64,000 bases of DNA, taken from the NCBI GenBank assembly GCA_944375715.1, contig CALWAP010000002.1:1-64000 (forward strand), written 5' to 3'. A model generated the notes under the pieces. The model saw only the letters and a list, made by a program, of their open reading frames with translations. It was not told the origin of the DNA and made no database searches. Both the position numbers and the translations under genes were made by a program. Within the stretch, counting starts at the first letter, position 1; every line of letters begins with the position of its first letter. Below, piece by piece: positions 6,784 through 16,394 of this stretch. The stretch comes from an uncultured Clostridia bacterium. Lineage in GTDB: Bacteria; Bacillota; Clostridia; Oscillospirales; Butyricicoccaceae.

Positions 6784-9138
6784 CGGCATCAGGCTGCATA
6801 CGCCTTCACCATCACTTACATACGTGACTCCCAAAGGAGCAAACGACCCGTCCAGCAGAAGGAAGCACCTTTCATTGCCTTCCGATGCGCCTTTGGCAGC
6901 CAATGGGAAACTTTCGATTTCCGAGGCGTACTCGGCCAGATATTCGGATGTCAGCCTTCCCGCCATACTTGCCTTCATGGCGCTTTCGGCATAGGCTCCG
7001 CCCTGCACCTGGGAAACGGGTTCCAGGAAGAAGGATGCCCCTGCCGAGGGTATGTCATATTGGGATATTTCGGGTATGCCGCTTAAAACCTCCATGTTTT
7101 CCGCCTGACAGATTATCATATCCGTCAGGTCGTAATCGCACAATGTTATCTCAAGCTGCCATTTGCCCTGCCCCAGCTCCAGGGGCCTTCCGACAAAGTA
7201 GCCGCAGAGCGTTGTCATGTCGCTGTAAAATGTAAGGGCGAATATGCCTTCATTTTTAAAATTGAACATTGCGCTGCTGTGTCCTCCCCTGCTGCGCCCT
7301 GCCGACGCCGCCATCCACGATACATGCAGGCTGTCACGGATATATGCCTCGGTATCATCTCCAAGATCGGGCAGCCCCCCGTGCAGGTTAAATATCTCGG
7401 CTTGAGGAATATATTCCTTTATGCCCTCCTCGGTAAAAACGCATCTGCCGCTTGGATCCTCGCTGAGGGTCACTGTCACACTGCCTTCGGCCTTTATTTC
7501 CGGGCCTTCGCTTTGACAGCCGTTGCCCTCATGGTCAAGGAAGGTATATCCCAAAAGCTCCATATCCCTGTCAAACAGCAAAAAACATCTGATGCGCCCT
7601 TCATCTGGCAGGCTCTCCCCAATATCATCGATGTCGTGGGACATATTCTCCGCATAAGGTGAAACCGCCCTGCTCCACAGGTGATATATCTGAGGGTCGG
7701 TTTCGGATACTATTGGCAGCCTGCCGGTATTATAGCCTGAAATATACCGCTTAACGCCCTCCTTCTCAAGCTCTTCAGGGGGGATATAATTTTCAAAAAG
7801 GCTCATGCCGCTTTCACTAAAAAGCCCGGCCTGTTCCTCGTAAAGCGCGGTAAAATCATAATCGCATTTGGTAAGCTCCATGCTCCATACCCCATTACCC
7901 ATGTCCTTTGGGGTAGACACCGAATATCCGGCCAGATGCATATTGCCGTCAAACACAAAAAGGTACCATAAGTGCCGGGAGACATTTTTAGAGCTGAAGC
8001 TTCCCCATTCGCCGCCCGAGCCCTGAGCCCCGCCGCTGGATACCAGCGACGCCATATGGAAGCAGTCCTTAAGATATGGGTCTATTTCATTTCCCATGTC
8101 CGGCAGGCTGCCAAAATTTATACCTTCAGCTTCGGGGAAAGCCTGCGCCACCGTTTCCAGGGACACTTTTACTATACCGTTTGAGTCCTCTTTCATTTCG
8201 ACACTTACCGTGCCGCCGTCATAGGGCGTCGTGACATCGGCCTGCGGCGCGGGCTTTAAACCTGTGGCAACTTCTTTTCCATTTCCCCAGCTCATGAATA
8301 TAAACGCAGCCGCGGCAGCGACAAGACAGACCGTCCCCAAAGCCAGAGCAAACCTGCCGCGTTTTTTGATGCCTCCTAACGGGATTGCGGCTGATTTGCC
8401 GGCAACTCTTTCCTTAAAGATACGTGCTTTCCGGGCTATATCAGCTTTTAATTCCTGCCGCTCTTCAAAAGCCTCCCTTTTCCGGGCCGCCCTTTCTTCT
8501 TCCTCACTTCGGCGTTCCCTTTCGGAAGCGTCAAGGAACCCCGCCAGCCCCTCTTCCGAGGCATACTCCATGGCGCGGGCGCGGCTCATGCCGCAGCGGT
8601 GGCATCTTTCCTCTGAAAGCATATTGACACCGCCGCAGGGACAGTACCAAATCCCCTGACGGCTTTGATACAGGTATCTGCCGCCGGCAAGCCTTCTGCT
8701 TAGCGAAAGCAGCCGGGGATGCCCACTCAGAGCCTCTTCCAGACTTACAAAAGCAGGCAGGCTCTCCCATTGGGCGTTCTGGGGCGAGACCCAGGCAGAC
8801 CCGTCTGAGAAAACCGCCGTAAGTTTTACAAGCGATATCTCAAATATATCGGTTCGTGGAAGCACTATCGCCCTGTATTGTCCAAAGGAAACTCCCCTTT
8901 TTTCCGGTATGTCGGCATAGGCAAATCCGGCCTCGACCGTACCTTGTTCCGACTTGCACAGAAGCACGCCTCTTATTCCGATGACCCTGCGGGTGCTTAT
9001 GCTTTTGAACTTAAGCTGGGCCACAATACGCGGTACCTTTCTGTCAGCCAGAAGTGCGCCTTCTTCCAAAACTACGGGCGAGCCTTCGGTGTAAAGCCTC
9101 GACGGAAAGCGGTAAATGGTTTTATATCTCTGATCCAT
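6781..9138 (-). CDS. Zinc-ribbon membrane protein with duplicated extracytoplasmic domain, function unknown
   Basis: I do not recognise this 785-residue protein as a named family. An N-terminal beta-rich domain (about 1-150) is followed by a zinc ribbon (CPCGG then CHRCG, about 166-183), a charged helical stretch (about 195-245) and a single membrane span (about 263-283, GRFALALGTVCLVAAAAAFIF). The rest is two copies of a roughly 230-residue unit. Both have LPD(M/L)G, a D-P/T-x-Y-(L/I)-(K/R)-D segment, (T/L)-K/L-CDYD(F/L)T and CFLL(F/L)D near their ends. The next gene downstream in this unit order lies upstream at 9147-10739, eight bases away, so the two are likely cotranscribed. Confidence 0.75.
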   Translation of the reverse strand: MDQRYKTIYRFPSRLYTEGSPVVLEEGALLADRKVPRIVAQLKFKSISTRRVIGIRGVLLCKSEQGTVEAGFAYADIPEKRGVSFGQYRAIVLPRTDIFEISLVKLTAVFSDGSAWVSPQNAQWESLPAFVSLEEALSGHPRLLSLSRRLAGGRYLYQSRQGIWYCPCGGVNMLSEERCHRCGMSRARAMEYASEEGLAGFLDASERERRSEEEERAARKREAFEERQELKADIARKARIFKERVAGKSAAIPLGGIKKRGRFALALGTVCLVAAAAAFIFMSWGNGKEVATGLKPAPQADVTTPYDGGTVSVEMKEDSNGIVKVSLETVAQAFPEAEGINFGSLPDMGNEIDPYLKDCFHMASLVSSGGAQGSGGEWGSFSSKNVSRHLWYLFVFDGNMHLAGYSVSTPKDMGNGVWSMELTKCDYDFTALYEEQAGLFSESGMSLFENYIPPEELEKEGVKRYISGYNTGRLPIVSETDPQIYHLWSRAVSPYAENMSHDIDDIGESLPDEGRIRCFLLFDRDMELLGYTFLDHEGNGCQSEGPEIKAEGSVTVTLSEDPSGRCVFTEEGIKEYIPQAEIFNLHGGLPDLGDDTEAYIRDSLHVSWMAASAGRSRGGHSSAMFNFKNEGIFALTFYSDMTTLCGYFVGRPLELGQGKWQLEITLCDYDLTDMIICQAENMEVLSGIPEISQYDIPSAGASFFLEPVSQVQGGAYAESAMKASMAGRLTSEYLAEYASEIESFPLAAKGASEGNERCFLLLDGSFAPLGVTYVSDGEGVCSLMP

Positions 9139-9146
9139 TTTCTCAC

Positions 9147-10739
9147 CTAAAGCTCGGGCAATTCATCAGGGTTAATGTTTTCAGACATTTTCCGGTCTGC
9201 CGTGTCAGCCGGCGACGGGTTTTCGGCATGATTTCGGTTGCGCATGGCCCTTATATCGGAAGCTATCTGCCCAAAGGCGTAAAGAGGCCATGTGCCTACC
9301 GCCGCCAGAATGCATGACACCATGCCGATAAGCCCCGCCGTTATGGGTGAAAAGGCCATAAATCCCACAGGTATGAACCCCAAAAGCTCCAAAAGCCACA
9401 CTATTACTCCGAATATTGTAACAAGCAGGCATATAAAGGCGCATACCAGGCATATCCCGCCGCATATTTTGGCCAGGGACTGCAGGCTGCCGCCCACATC
9501 TGAATAAAATCCGCGGATAAGTCCGGGGCCTCTGCCGTAATATCTGCCCTTCCCCTGGAAGAAAACCGGCTCTGGGCTGACGCTCAGGTTTACAAGAATA
9601 AGCCCCGCCATAATAAGGACTCCGAAAAGCAGCCCCCATATGACGCTGATAAAATACCCTGCGCTCACCGAACCCGCGGGCATGCGGCTCAAATCCATCA
9701 GATAAACATAATAGGCCTTCATAAACATATCAACAGCCAAAACCGCGCCCGATATAAGGTTAAATAGCGGCACCGTGCCCAGCCTGCCCAGCTTCAAGGG
9801 CTTGTTCGCCCCAAAGCCCACCGAAGACGCCAGCAAAAAGGCCAGGGCTATGAACATTATTCCCTCTATATTCCTTGCAAGGGAAAGCCCGGGCGTCTGG
9901 GAGGCCGAATATTTTATCAGCTCCTGGTAATCCAGAAGGGTTTTTAGCTGCATCGCCGTCAAAAGCGCAAGGCTGCCTGTCCAGAACCTCCTGTCCTTCC
10001 TGCCGGCAAGCATAAAGGCGCCGGCAGCTATGATCAGAACAGGCATTATGATACCAGATACATCCAACTGCACACCATAATTTGCAGAAAGCCTGATCAT
10101 ATTCCATATCTTGTAAGCACCGTACACCATTACAAGCACGGCCCCGATAACAAACATCACACTGCTTCCGGGAAGCGATCTGAAACGATAACGGCTTTTC
10201 TCCTTTTTTTCACCGGGCACCGCCTCCGTGCATTCGCAGCCGAGATTCAAAAGCAGCATACCGACGCTCGCAAAAGCCCCCGCCAAAAATGCCGTCAGGT
10301 TGCTTCCCGCCGAAAACAATGCCCCCAGGATATGAAGGATCGAAAAAACCGCGGACACAAGGTTTAAAGCCGGCATTTTCGTATATCCGCTTACAGCCTG
10401 TATCGTTTTATTGAACGGCATTCCGGCAGCCGACAGGGTAAACGCTATGCCTGCCAGCGGCAAAAAGGAATTCTGAGTGGTGTATATCATACCCACGGTC
10501 AGGGCCGCTCCCGCAGCCGCCATCAAAAAGGCAGATTCGCCGAAGGCTCCCGCCAATGCCAGGGCGCACCCGACGGCCGTTATGAATATGCCGCTGAAAT
10601 ATCCCTGTGCGCCCCAAACCGAGGCAAAATCCACAAAGTCGATGACAGACGCCAGCAAAAAAAGCGCCGACGCAGCATACAGAAGCATACTCCCTCTTTT
10701 AAGCCGGCCACTGTATCTCGTTTTGAACCTGATATCCAT
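9147..10739 (-). CDS. Polytopic membrane protein, function unknown
   Basis: The 530-residue protein has about 12-14 hydrophobic spans and no domain I can name. The start at 10739 is chosen because AGGGGG stands just before this ATG; an earlier in-frame start would run into the dnaJ terminator. The C-terminal tail is polar (ADTADRKMSENINPDELPEL). It precedes the zinc-ribbon protein by eight bases, so the pair probably acts together at the membrane. Confidence 0.75.
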   Translation of the reverse strand: MDIRFKTRYSGRLKRGSMLLYAASALFLLASVIDFVDFASVWGAQGYFSGIFITAVGCALALAGAFGESAFLMAAAGAALTVGMIYTTQNSFLPLAGIAFTLSAAGMPFNKTIQAVSGYTKMPALNLVSAVFSILHILGALFSAGSNLTAFLAGAFASVGMLLLNLGCECTEAVPGEKKEKSRYRFRSLPGSSVMFVIGAVLVMVYGAYKIWNMIRLSANYGVQLDVSGIIMPVLIIAAGAFMLAGRKDRRFWTGSLALLTAMQLKTLLDYQELIKYSASQTPGLSLARNIEGIMFIALAFLLASSVGFGANKPLKLGRLGTVPLFNLISGAVLAVDMFMKAYYVYLMDLSRMPAGSVSAGYFISVIWGLLFGVLIMAGLILVNLSVSPEPVFFQGKGRYYGRGPGLIRGFYSDVGGSLQSLAKICGGICLVCAFICLLVTIFGVIVWLLELLGFIPVGFMAFSPITAGLIGMVSCILAAVGTWPLYAFGQIASDIRAMRNRNHAENPSPADTADRKMSENINPDELPEL

Positions 10740-10762
10740 ATTTACCCCCTGATAACATTGAT

Positions 10763-10793
10763 AAAGGCCCGCGGCAAAACGCTGCGGGCCTTT
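10763..10793 (-). terminator. Terminator of the hrcA-dnaJ operon
   Basis: A 13-bp stem (AAAGGCCCGCGGC pairing with GCTGCGGGCCTTT, one G-U) begins three bases past the dnaJ stop codon and ends in TTTAT on the minus strand. Confidence 0.75.
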
Positions 10794-10795
10794 GG

Positions 10796-11962
10796 TCATT
10801 TATTGAACATTTCCCTAACCTTGGCAAAAAAGCCCTTTTTCTCTTTATAATGCTCATCATCGACACAATCGTCAAACCTGCGCAGGATATCCTTCTGCTC
10901 ACGTGTCAGATCCCTGGGCACCTCGATATTGACCTTGACATATTGGTCGCCCCTGCCCTTGCTGCCCGGCTTTGGTATGCCGCTTCCCTTTAAGCGGAAT
11001 ACCGTGCCGTTTTGGGTCCCTTCCGGCATGGTATACTGCACCTTGCCGTCTATTGTAGGAACAGTAAGCTGCGCGCCCAACGCCGCCTGGGTAAAAGATA
11101 TGGGCATTTCCAGCATGACATCCTGGCCGCTTCTTTTAAAGAGCTTATGAGGCAATACCGTAACGGTAACATATATATCACCTGCGGAGCCGCCGTTTTT
11201 GCCGGCGTTGCCCTGTCCCCTTAAAGGTATTGTCTGCCCATTATCTATGCCGGCAGGTATCTTTACATTGATCCTGCGCTTTTTGCGTATCTGGCCCGTT
11301 CCACCGCAGCTTTCGCAGGGCTCCTTTATGACCTTGCCTGTACCGTGGCAGTTGGTGCAGACGCCGGCTGTTTGGAAAACGCCGAAAGGCGTGCGCTGGG
11401 TCGTCCTTACCTGGCCTGTGCCGTGGCATACGGGACAGGTTTCAGGGCTGGTACCCTTTTTTGCCCCCGTGCCGCCGCAGCTTTCACACTTTTCGCTTCT
11501 TGTGACCAAAATGGTCTTTTCACACCCGAAGGCCGCTTCCTCAAAGGTCAGCTCGAGATTTATACCGATATCCTGCCCTCTCTGTGGCCCTTGCCTGCGC
11601 TGCTGGCCGCCAAACGAGCTGCCGAAGCCGCCCCCAAAACCGCCCCCGAAGAAACTGCCGAATATATCGCCTATGTCCATGTCGTCAAAGCCGCCGAAAC
11701 CGCCCTGACCCTGGCCCGCGCCGTATGTCGGGTCGATGCCCGCGTGCCCGAACCTGTCGTACTTGGCCTTTTTGTCGGGATCGGACAAGACCTCATAGGC
11801 GGCATTTACTTCCTTCATGGCCGCTTCCGCCGCTTTGTCGCCGGGGTTCAGATCAGGATGATATTTCTTGACCAGCTTCCTGTATGCTTTTTTGATCTCT
11901 TCGTCCGAGGCGCCGCGGCTGACGCCCAGCACCTCGTAGAGGTCACGCCTCTCCTCTGCCAT
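10796..11962 (-). CDS. dnaJ: Chaperone protein DnaJ
   Basis: The 388-residue Hsp40 stimulates DnaK ATPase and delivers unfolded substrates. It has the J domain with HPD at residues 35-37, a Gly/Phe-rich linker (GGFGGGFG and similar), four zinc-finger repeats of the CxxCxGxG type ([32 protein letters not shown]) and the C-terminal substrate-binding domains. It is last in hrcA-grpE-dnaK-dnaJ. Confidence 0.98.
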   Translation of the reverse strand: MAEERRDLYEVLGVSRGASDEEIKKAYRKLVKKYHPDLNPGDKAAEAAMKEVNAAYEVLSDPDKKAKYDRFGHAGIDPTYGAGQGQGGFGGFDDMDIGDIFGSFFGGGFGGGFGSSFGGQQRRQGPQRGQDIGINLELTFEEAAFGCEKTILVTRSEKCESCGGTGAKKGTSPETCPVCHGTGQVRTTQRTPFGVFQTAGVCTNCHGTGKVIKEPCESCGGTGQIRKKRRINVKIPAGIDNGQTIPLRGQGNAGKNGGSAGDIYVTVTVLPHKLFKRSGQDVMLEMPISFTQAALGAQLTVPTIDGKVQYTMPEGTQNGTVFRLKGSGIPKPGSKGRGDQYVKVNIEVPRDLTREQKDILRRFDDCVDDEHYKEKKGFFAKVREMFNK

Positions 11963-11996
11963 TTTATGTTAACTCCTTTGATCCGAAATACCAAAA

Positions 11997-12023
11997 TGTC
12001 CCTGCCCGTAAAGGGCAGGGACA
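11997..12023 (-). terminator. dnaK-dnaJ intergenic hairpin
   Basis: A perfect 11-bp stem (TGTCCCTGCCC/GGGCAGGGACA) is followed by TTTTGG on the minus strand. It lies between dnaK and dnaJ, so it probably lowers dnaJ expression relative to dnaK or stabilises the processed dnaK message. Confidence 0.7.
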
Positions 12024-12030
12024 GCCCTTA

Positions 12031-13857
12031 TTATTCCTTGTCGTCGTCGACGACTTCGTAATCGGCGTCTACCGAACCGTCGTCGTTTTTCTTCTCGGTG
12101 CCTCCCTGGGCGTCCTGCTGGGGCGCAGCGTTGGCATAGAGCTTTTCGGCGATAGCATAGAACCTCTTTGTCAGCTCGTCACTGTCGGCCTTGATGGCAG
12201 CCGAATCGTTGCCCTTAAGGGTCTCCTTCAGCTTGTTGAGCTGCTCTTCAATGGGGGCCTTTTCCTCGGCCGTTACCTTGTCGCCCAAATCATTAAGGCT
12301 CTTTTCGGTCTGATAAACAAGGTTTTCGGCATTGTTCTTTATATCTATCTCTTCCTTGCGCTTTTTGTCCTCTTCGGCAAAGCGTTCGGCCTCCTTGACG
12401 GCCTTGTCAATATCTTCCTTGGAAAGGTTGGTGGAAGCCGTAATGGTTATCTTCTGCTCCTTGCCGGTACCCAGATCCTTGGCCGAGACATTGACTATGC
12501 CGTTGGCGTCGATATCAAAGGCGACCTCTATCTGAGGCACTCCGCGGGGAGCCGAGGGGATACCGTCCAGATGGAAGCGGCCCAGGGTCTTATTGCCCTC
12601 GGCCATTTCCCTTTCGCCCTGAAGCACATGGATCTCGACCGAAGTCTGACCGTCGGCAGCCGTAGAGAATATCTGTTTCTTATTGGTGGGGATAGCGGTA
12701 TTCCTCTCAATGATCTTGGTGCAAACACCGCCCAGGGTCTCGATACCCAATGACAGGGGCGTAACATCCATCAGTACGACATCCTTGACTTCGCCGCCCA
12801 GAACACCGGCCTGAATGGCAGCGCCGATAGCTACACACTCATCGGGGTTGATGCCCTTGAAAGGCTCCTTGCCGGTTATCTTCTTAACAGCTTCCTGAAC
12901 AGCGGGGATCCTGGTGGAACCGCCGACCAGAAGTATCTTGGAAAGCTGTGAAGGCTCGATCTTGGCGTCCGACAGGGCCTGGCGTACGGGGCCCATGGTG
13001 GCTTCGACCAGATCCCTTGTCAGCTCATCGAATTTGGCCCTTGTCAGGGTCATTTCAAGATGCTTGGGGCCTGTGGCATCTGCCGTAATATAGGGCTGGT
13101 TAATGGTGGTGGAGGTCATGCCGGAAAGCTCTATCTTGGCCTTTTCCGCAGCTTCCTTAAGACGCTGCATAGCCATCTTGTCGCCCGTCAGGTCGACGCC
13201 CTGATCCTTGCGGAACTCAGAAACCATCCAATTTACGATCCTCTCGTCAAAATCGTCGCCGCCCAGGCGGTTATTGCCGGCTGTGGCCTTGACTTCGACC
13301 ATGCCGTCACCTATGGACAGGACCGATACATCGAATGTACCACCGCCCAGGTCGTAAACCATAATTGTCTGGTCCTCTTCCTTCTCGACACCGTACGCCA
13401 AAGCGGCGGCCGTAGGCTCGTTGATAATCCTAAGGACATCAAGCCCCGCTATCTTGCCGGCGTCCTTGGTTGCCTGGCGCTGTGAGTCGGTGAAATATGC
13501 GGGGACTGTGATGACAGCCTGGGTTACCTTGCTGCCCAGGTAAGCTTCGGCATCGCCTTTAAGCTTCTGGAGTATCATAGCCGAAATCTCCTGGGGAGAA
13601 TACTTTTTGTCATCAATCGTGACTGTATGGTCGGTGCCCATTTCCCTCTTTATCGAAATAATAGTCCTCTGGGGGTTGGTGACGGCCTGCCTTTTTGCGA
13701 CCTGGCCTATCATCCTTTCACCCGTCTTAGAAAACGCCACTACCGAAGGGGTGGTCCTGGCGCCTTCAGCGTTGGGGATTACGACAGCCTCGCCGCCCTC
13801 CATGACGGCCACGCAGGAGTTTGTTGTTCCCAAATCAATACCTATGATCTTTGACAT
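12031..13857 (-). CDS. dnaK: Chaperone protein DnaK (Hsp70)
   Basis: The 608-residue ATP-dependent chaperone has the Hsp70 signatures [14 protein letters not shown] (residues 5-18), [12 protein letters not shown], and [14 protein letters not shown] in the nucleotide-binding domain, a substrate-binding domain and an acidic C-terminal tail ([12 protein letters not shown]). The length is normal for Firmicutes. GGAGG stands before the ATG. It is third in the CIRCE-controlled operon. Confidence 0.99.
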   Translation of the reverse strand: MSKIIGIDLGTTNSCVAVMEGGEAVVIPNAEGARTTPSVVAFSKTGERMIGQVAKRQAVTNPQRTIISIKREMGTDHTVTIDDKKYSPQEISAMILQKLKGDAEAYLGSKVTQAVITVPAYFTDSQRQATKDAGKIAGLDVLRIINEPTAAALAYGVEKEEDQTIMVYDLGGGTFDVSVLSIGDGMVEVKATAGNNRLGGDDFDERIVNWMVSEFRKDQGVDLTGDKMAMQRLKEAAEKAKIELSGMTSTTINQPYITADATGPKHLEMTLTRAKFDELTRDLVEATMGPVRQALSDAKIEPSQLSKILLVGGSTRIPAVQEAVKKITGKEPFKGINPDECVAIGAAIQAGVLGGEVKDVVLMDVTPLSLGIETLGGVCTKIIERNTAIPTNKKQIFSTAADGQTSVEIHVLQGEREMAEGNKTLGRFHLDGIPSAPRGVPQIEVAFDIDANGIVNVSAKDLGTGKEQKITITASTNLSKEDIDKAVKEAERFAEEDKKRKEEIDIKNNAENLVYQTEKSLNDLGDKVTAEEKAPIEEQLNKLKETLKGNDSAAIKADSDELTKRFYAIAEKLYANAAPQQDAQGGTEKKNDDGSVDADYEVVDDDKE

Positions 13858-13928
13858 TATGTTCAGTCCTCCTAAGTTGGATAATTTTACTTGATTGATT
13901 TATTTATATAAAAGTCTGGGACTTTTTA

Positions 13929-14489
13929 TCAGTTTGCTACCTTTACCATGGCGTATCTTATGATCCTGTCGCCCATGGCATAACCCTTTGAAAAGACCTC
14001 GGCTATGGTATTCGGCTCAAGCCCCTCCTCATCTGACTGCATTACGGCATTGTGGAATTTGGGGTTAAATACCTCACCTATCTGGCCGAAGGGCTTTATA
14101 TTAAACCTTTCCAGGCAATCGGAATACTGCTTGACTATCCGCCCCAGCGAATCTTTGAAACCCTCGTCGGTTTCCTGCATGACAGCCCTTTCAAGGGTAT
14201 CCATCACAGGCAGGAAAGCTTCGACCGTAGAGGCCACGGTGTCAAGGTAAAGGCTTTCCCTTTCCCTTTGGGTCCTTGTGCGAAAATTCTGGTATTCGGC
14301 AAGCACCCTTTTATATCGGTCCTCGGTTTCCGAAAGCTGCTTTTTAAGCTCTTCCAGCGGATCGGGCTGCACAGCGCTTTCTTCCGAGGGCGCAGTCTCC
14401 GCGCCTTCATGCTGCACATCGCCGGCCTTTTCTTCCTGCATGGTATCCTCATTTTGAGGCGTGCTTGTTTCTTTTTCGTTATGGCTCAT
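13929..14489 (-). CDS. grpE: Nucleotide exchange factor GrpE
   Basis: GrpE releases ADP from DnaK. The protein has an acidic N-terminus, a long coiled coil (LKKQLSETEDRYKRVLAEYQNFRTRTQRE) and a C-terminal beta domain ending in GYAMGDRIIRYAMVKVAN. The ATG at 14489 (186 residues) is preferred over an upstream in-frame ATG at 14525 because GGGTGAAAA lies just before it. It overlaps the end of hrcA by 11 bases, which suggests coupled translation. Confidence 0.97.
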   Translation of the reverse strand: MSHNEKETSTPQNEDTMQEEKAGDVQHEGAETAPSEESAVQPDPLEELKKQLSETEDRYKRVLAEYQNFRTRTQRERESLYLDTVASTVEAFLPVMDTLERAVMQETDEGFKDSLGRIVKQYSDCLERFNIKPFGQIGEVFNPKFHNAVMQSDEEGLEPNTIAEVFSKGYAMGDRIIRYAMVKVAN

Positions 14490-15522
14490 TTTTTTCACCC
14501 TTACCCTTATGCTGTATATCGTCAAGCGTCTTAACGAAGGCGGCCAGCTGGGCGCTGACCCTGGAATAATCCATCCTCGTCGGAGCTATAACTCCGATTA
14601 TACCCTTCCTGCCGCGGTCAAAATCATATGTTGTGAAAACAAAGCTTGCCTCATTCATGACAGGCTCGCCGTTTTCGGGGCCGATCCTTATATTTATCCT
14701 GCCCGGCAGAACTCCATGGGTCAGCTCGCTTATGCTCTTGGGATCACCGACATAATCAAGCAGTTCCCCGGCCTTTTTGACGTCCTGGTATTCCCTGTTC
14801 AAAAGCAGCTTTGAAGCGCCTTCCAGGTAAAACTCAGTGCTTTGGCGCACACTGCTGCTCTCCCTTACAAAATCAAGAACCTGTTTTGAAAGGGCCGACA
14901 GAGGCGAAGCCTCACCGAAACTCTGCTCAATCACACCCTGCAGCCTTTCCAGCCTGCCGTCCGACAACGCCATGTTGAAAAAACCTGTCAGTGTCGAGGC
15001 ACTTTCTGGCGTCACGGGCGATTTGAGGCTTAAAACCTTGTTCCTTACCGATGTGCTGCATATAAGCACCAAAGCATACTGCATACCCGTATCATTCATG
15101 GGGATAAGTTCTATCTTCCTGACCTCTTCCCCTGATTCGCCCACCGCCAACGCCACAGACGCCTGGTTCGTAAGACGTGAAACCAGACGCGAGGCTGCCA
15201 AAAGGGCATTGTCCATCTCGCTCATTCGGCGCTCCATCTCGGCCCTGAGCCTTTCCAACTCCCTTGCGGCCATCCGGTAACGGTCCATAAGCTGGTCGAC
15301 ATAAAAGCGGTAGGCAAGGTTAGAGGGTATCCTTCCCGAGGAAACATGCTGCTTTTCCAAAAGCCCCATTTCCTCCAGCTCGCTCATCTCATTTCGTATG
15401 GTGGCCGATGAAAGCGGTTTGTCCAGGCTGCCTATAAGTGCCTTTGAACCAACCGGCTCAGCCGAACTTATATAGTTTTCAATGATAGCTTTGAGTATCA
15501 TCTGCTTGCGTTCAGGCAGCAT
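14479..15522 (-). CDS. hrcA: Heat-inducible transcription repressor HrcA
   Basis: HrcA represses class I heat-shock genes by binding CIRCE and needs GroE for activity. The N-terminal winged helix (ERKQMILKAIIENYI, SSATIRNEMSELEEMGLL) and the GAF-like dimerisation region with the late GVIAPTRMDYSR motif are present. I place the start at 15522 (347 residues): AAAGGGGTG stands just upstream, while the earlier ATG at 15540 abuts the CIRCE element and has no ribosome-binding site. It is first in the operon. Confidence 0.97.
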   Translation of the reverse strand: MLPERKQMILKAIIENYISSAEPVGSKALIGSLDKPLSSATIRNEMSELEEMGLLEKQHVSSGRIPSNLAYRFYVDQLMDRYRMAARELERLRAEMERRMSEMDNALLAASRLVSRLTNQASVALAVGESGEEVRKIELIPMNDTGMQYALVLICSTSVRNKVLSLKSPVTPESASTLTGFFNMALSDGRLERLQGVIEQSFGEASPLSALSKQVLDFVRESSSVRQSTEFYLEGASKLLLNREYQDVKKAGELLDYVGDPKSISELTHGVLPGRINIRIGPENGEPVMNEASFVFTTYDFDRGRKGIIGVIAPTRMDYSRVSAQLAAFVKTLDDIQHKGKGEKNEP

Positions 15523-15543
15523 GGCTTTCACCCCTTTCATCTT

Positions 15544-15570
15544 TTAGCACTCTCTCGTCCTGAGTGCTAA
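15544..15570. promoter_or_regulatory. CIRCE element (HrcA operator)
   Basis: The arms TTAGCACTC and GAGTGCTAA are perfect matches to the CIRCE consensus and are separated by exactly nine bases. It lies between the promoter and hrcA, so heat control of the whole operon by HrcA is expected. Confidence 0.97.
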
Positions 15571-15571
15571 G

Positions 15572-15602
15572 ATTATAGTATCACATTTTTCCCTGATGTC
15601 AA
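15572..15602 (-). promoter_or_regulatory. Sigma-A-type promoter of the hrcA operon
   Basis: On the minus strand TTGACA (15597-15602) and TATAAT (15572-15577) are separated by 19 bases, slightly longer than ideal. The -10 touches CIRCE, so HrcA binding would block initiation. Confidence 0.75.
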
Positions 15603-15734
15603 TAGGTTATACAGAAAAAGTGTGAATTTTTTGGTAACATTGTATACTTGCGCTGATTTGCAATAGCAGTATTAAAATGATACACTTTATTTGAGGGAAT
15701 TATAATCATATATTTTATTTTCCGGAGGAAACAA

Positions 15735-16394
15735 ATGATCACAATCAACGATATAAAAAATAACGAAGACGTTAAGATATACATCGAGGCGGCTGATAAT
15801 GTGCTTGACGCCATCAAATACACAGAGCACGGCTATGCCCACGCAGGCATAACATCGTCGGTAGCCCAGAGCATACTTTCTTCCCTGGGCTATGACGAGC
15901 GCACATGCCAGCTGGCGGCTATTGCGGGCTATATGCACGATATCGGCAACAGCATAAACCGGCATGACCACGCCATGTCTGGCGGCATAATGGCCTTTTC
16001 CCTTCTAAACAAGATCGGCATGGACCAGCGTGAAACGGCCCTTATTGTCACTGCCATCGGGCATCATGACGAGGGGACGGGCGATCCCGTGCATCCCATA
16101 TCGGCAGCCCTTATAATAGCTGATAAGAGCGACGTGCGCCGCTCAAGGGTCCGTGAAAAGGCCGATATAGCCATCGACATCCATGACAGGGTAAACTTTG
16201 CCGTCACAGGCTCCTCCCTGGAGGTTCTGGCCCAGCAGAAGCTTATCAAGCTTTCCCTTTCGATAGATACAAAGATATGCGCCGTTATGGAATATTTTGA
16301 GATATTCCTTTCCCGAATGATGCTCTGCCGCAAGGCGGCCGAATACCTGGGCTGCCGCTTCACCTTATATATAAATGATACGAGGCTTTTGTAA
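15735..16394 (+). CDS. HD domain phosphohydrolase
   Basis: The 219-residue protein carries an HD domain: an N-terminal H (EHGYAH), the HD doublet in YMHDIGN, the second H pair in GHHDEG, and a late D in IADKSDV. Such proteins are metal-dependent phosphohydrolases often acting on nucleotides. TCCGGAGGAAACAA precedes the ATG. Its stop codon overlaps the ATG of the alanyl-tRNA editing gene (TAATG). The substrate is unknown. Confidence 0.9.
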   Translation: MITINDIKNNEDVKIYIEAADNVLDAIKYTEHGYAHAGITSSVAQSILSSLGYDERTCQLAAIAGYMHDIGNSINRHDHAMSGGIMAFSLLNKIGMDQRETALIVTAIGHHDEGTGDPVHPISAALIIADKSDVRRSRVREKADIAIDIHDRVNFAVTGSSLEVLAQQKLIKLSLSIDTKICAVMEYFEIFLSRMMLCRKAAEYLGCRFTLYINDTRLL

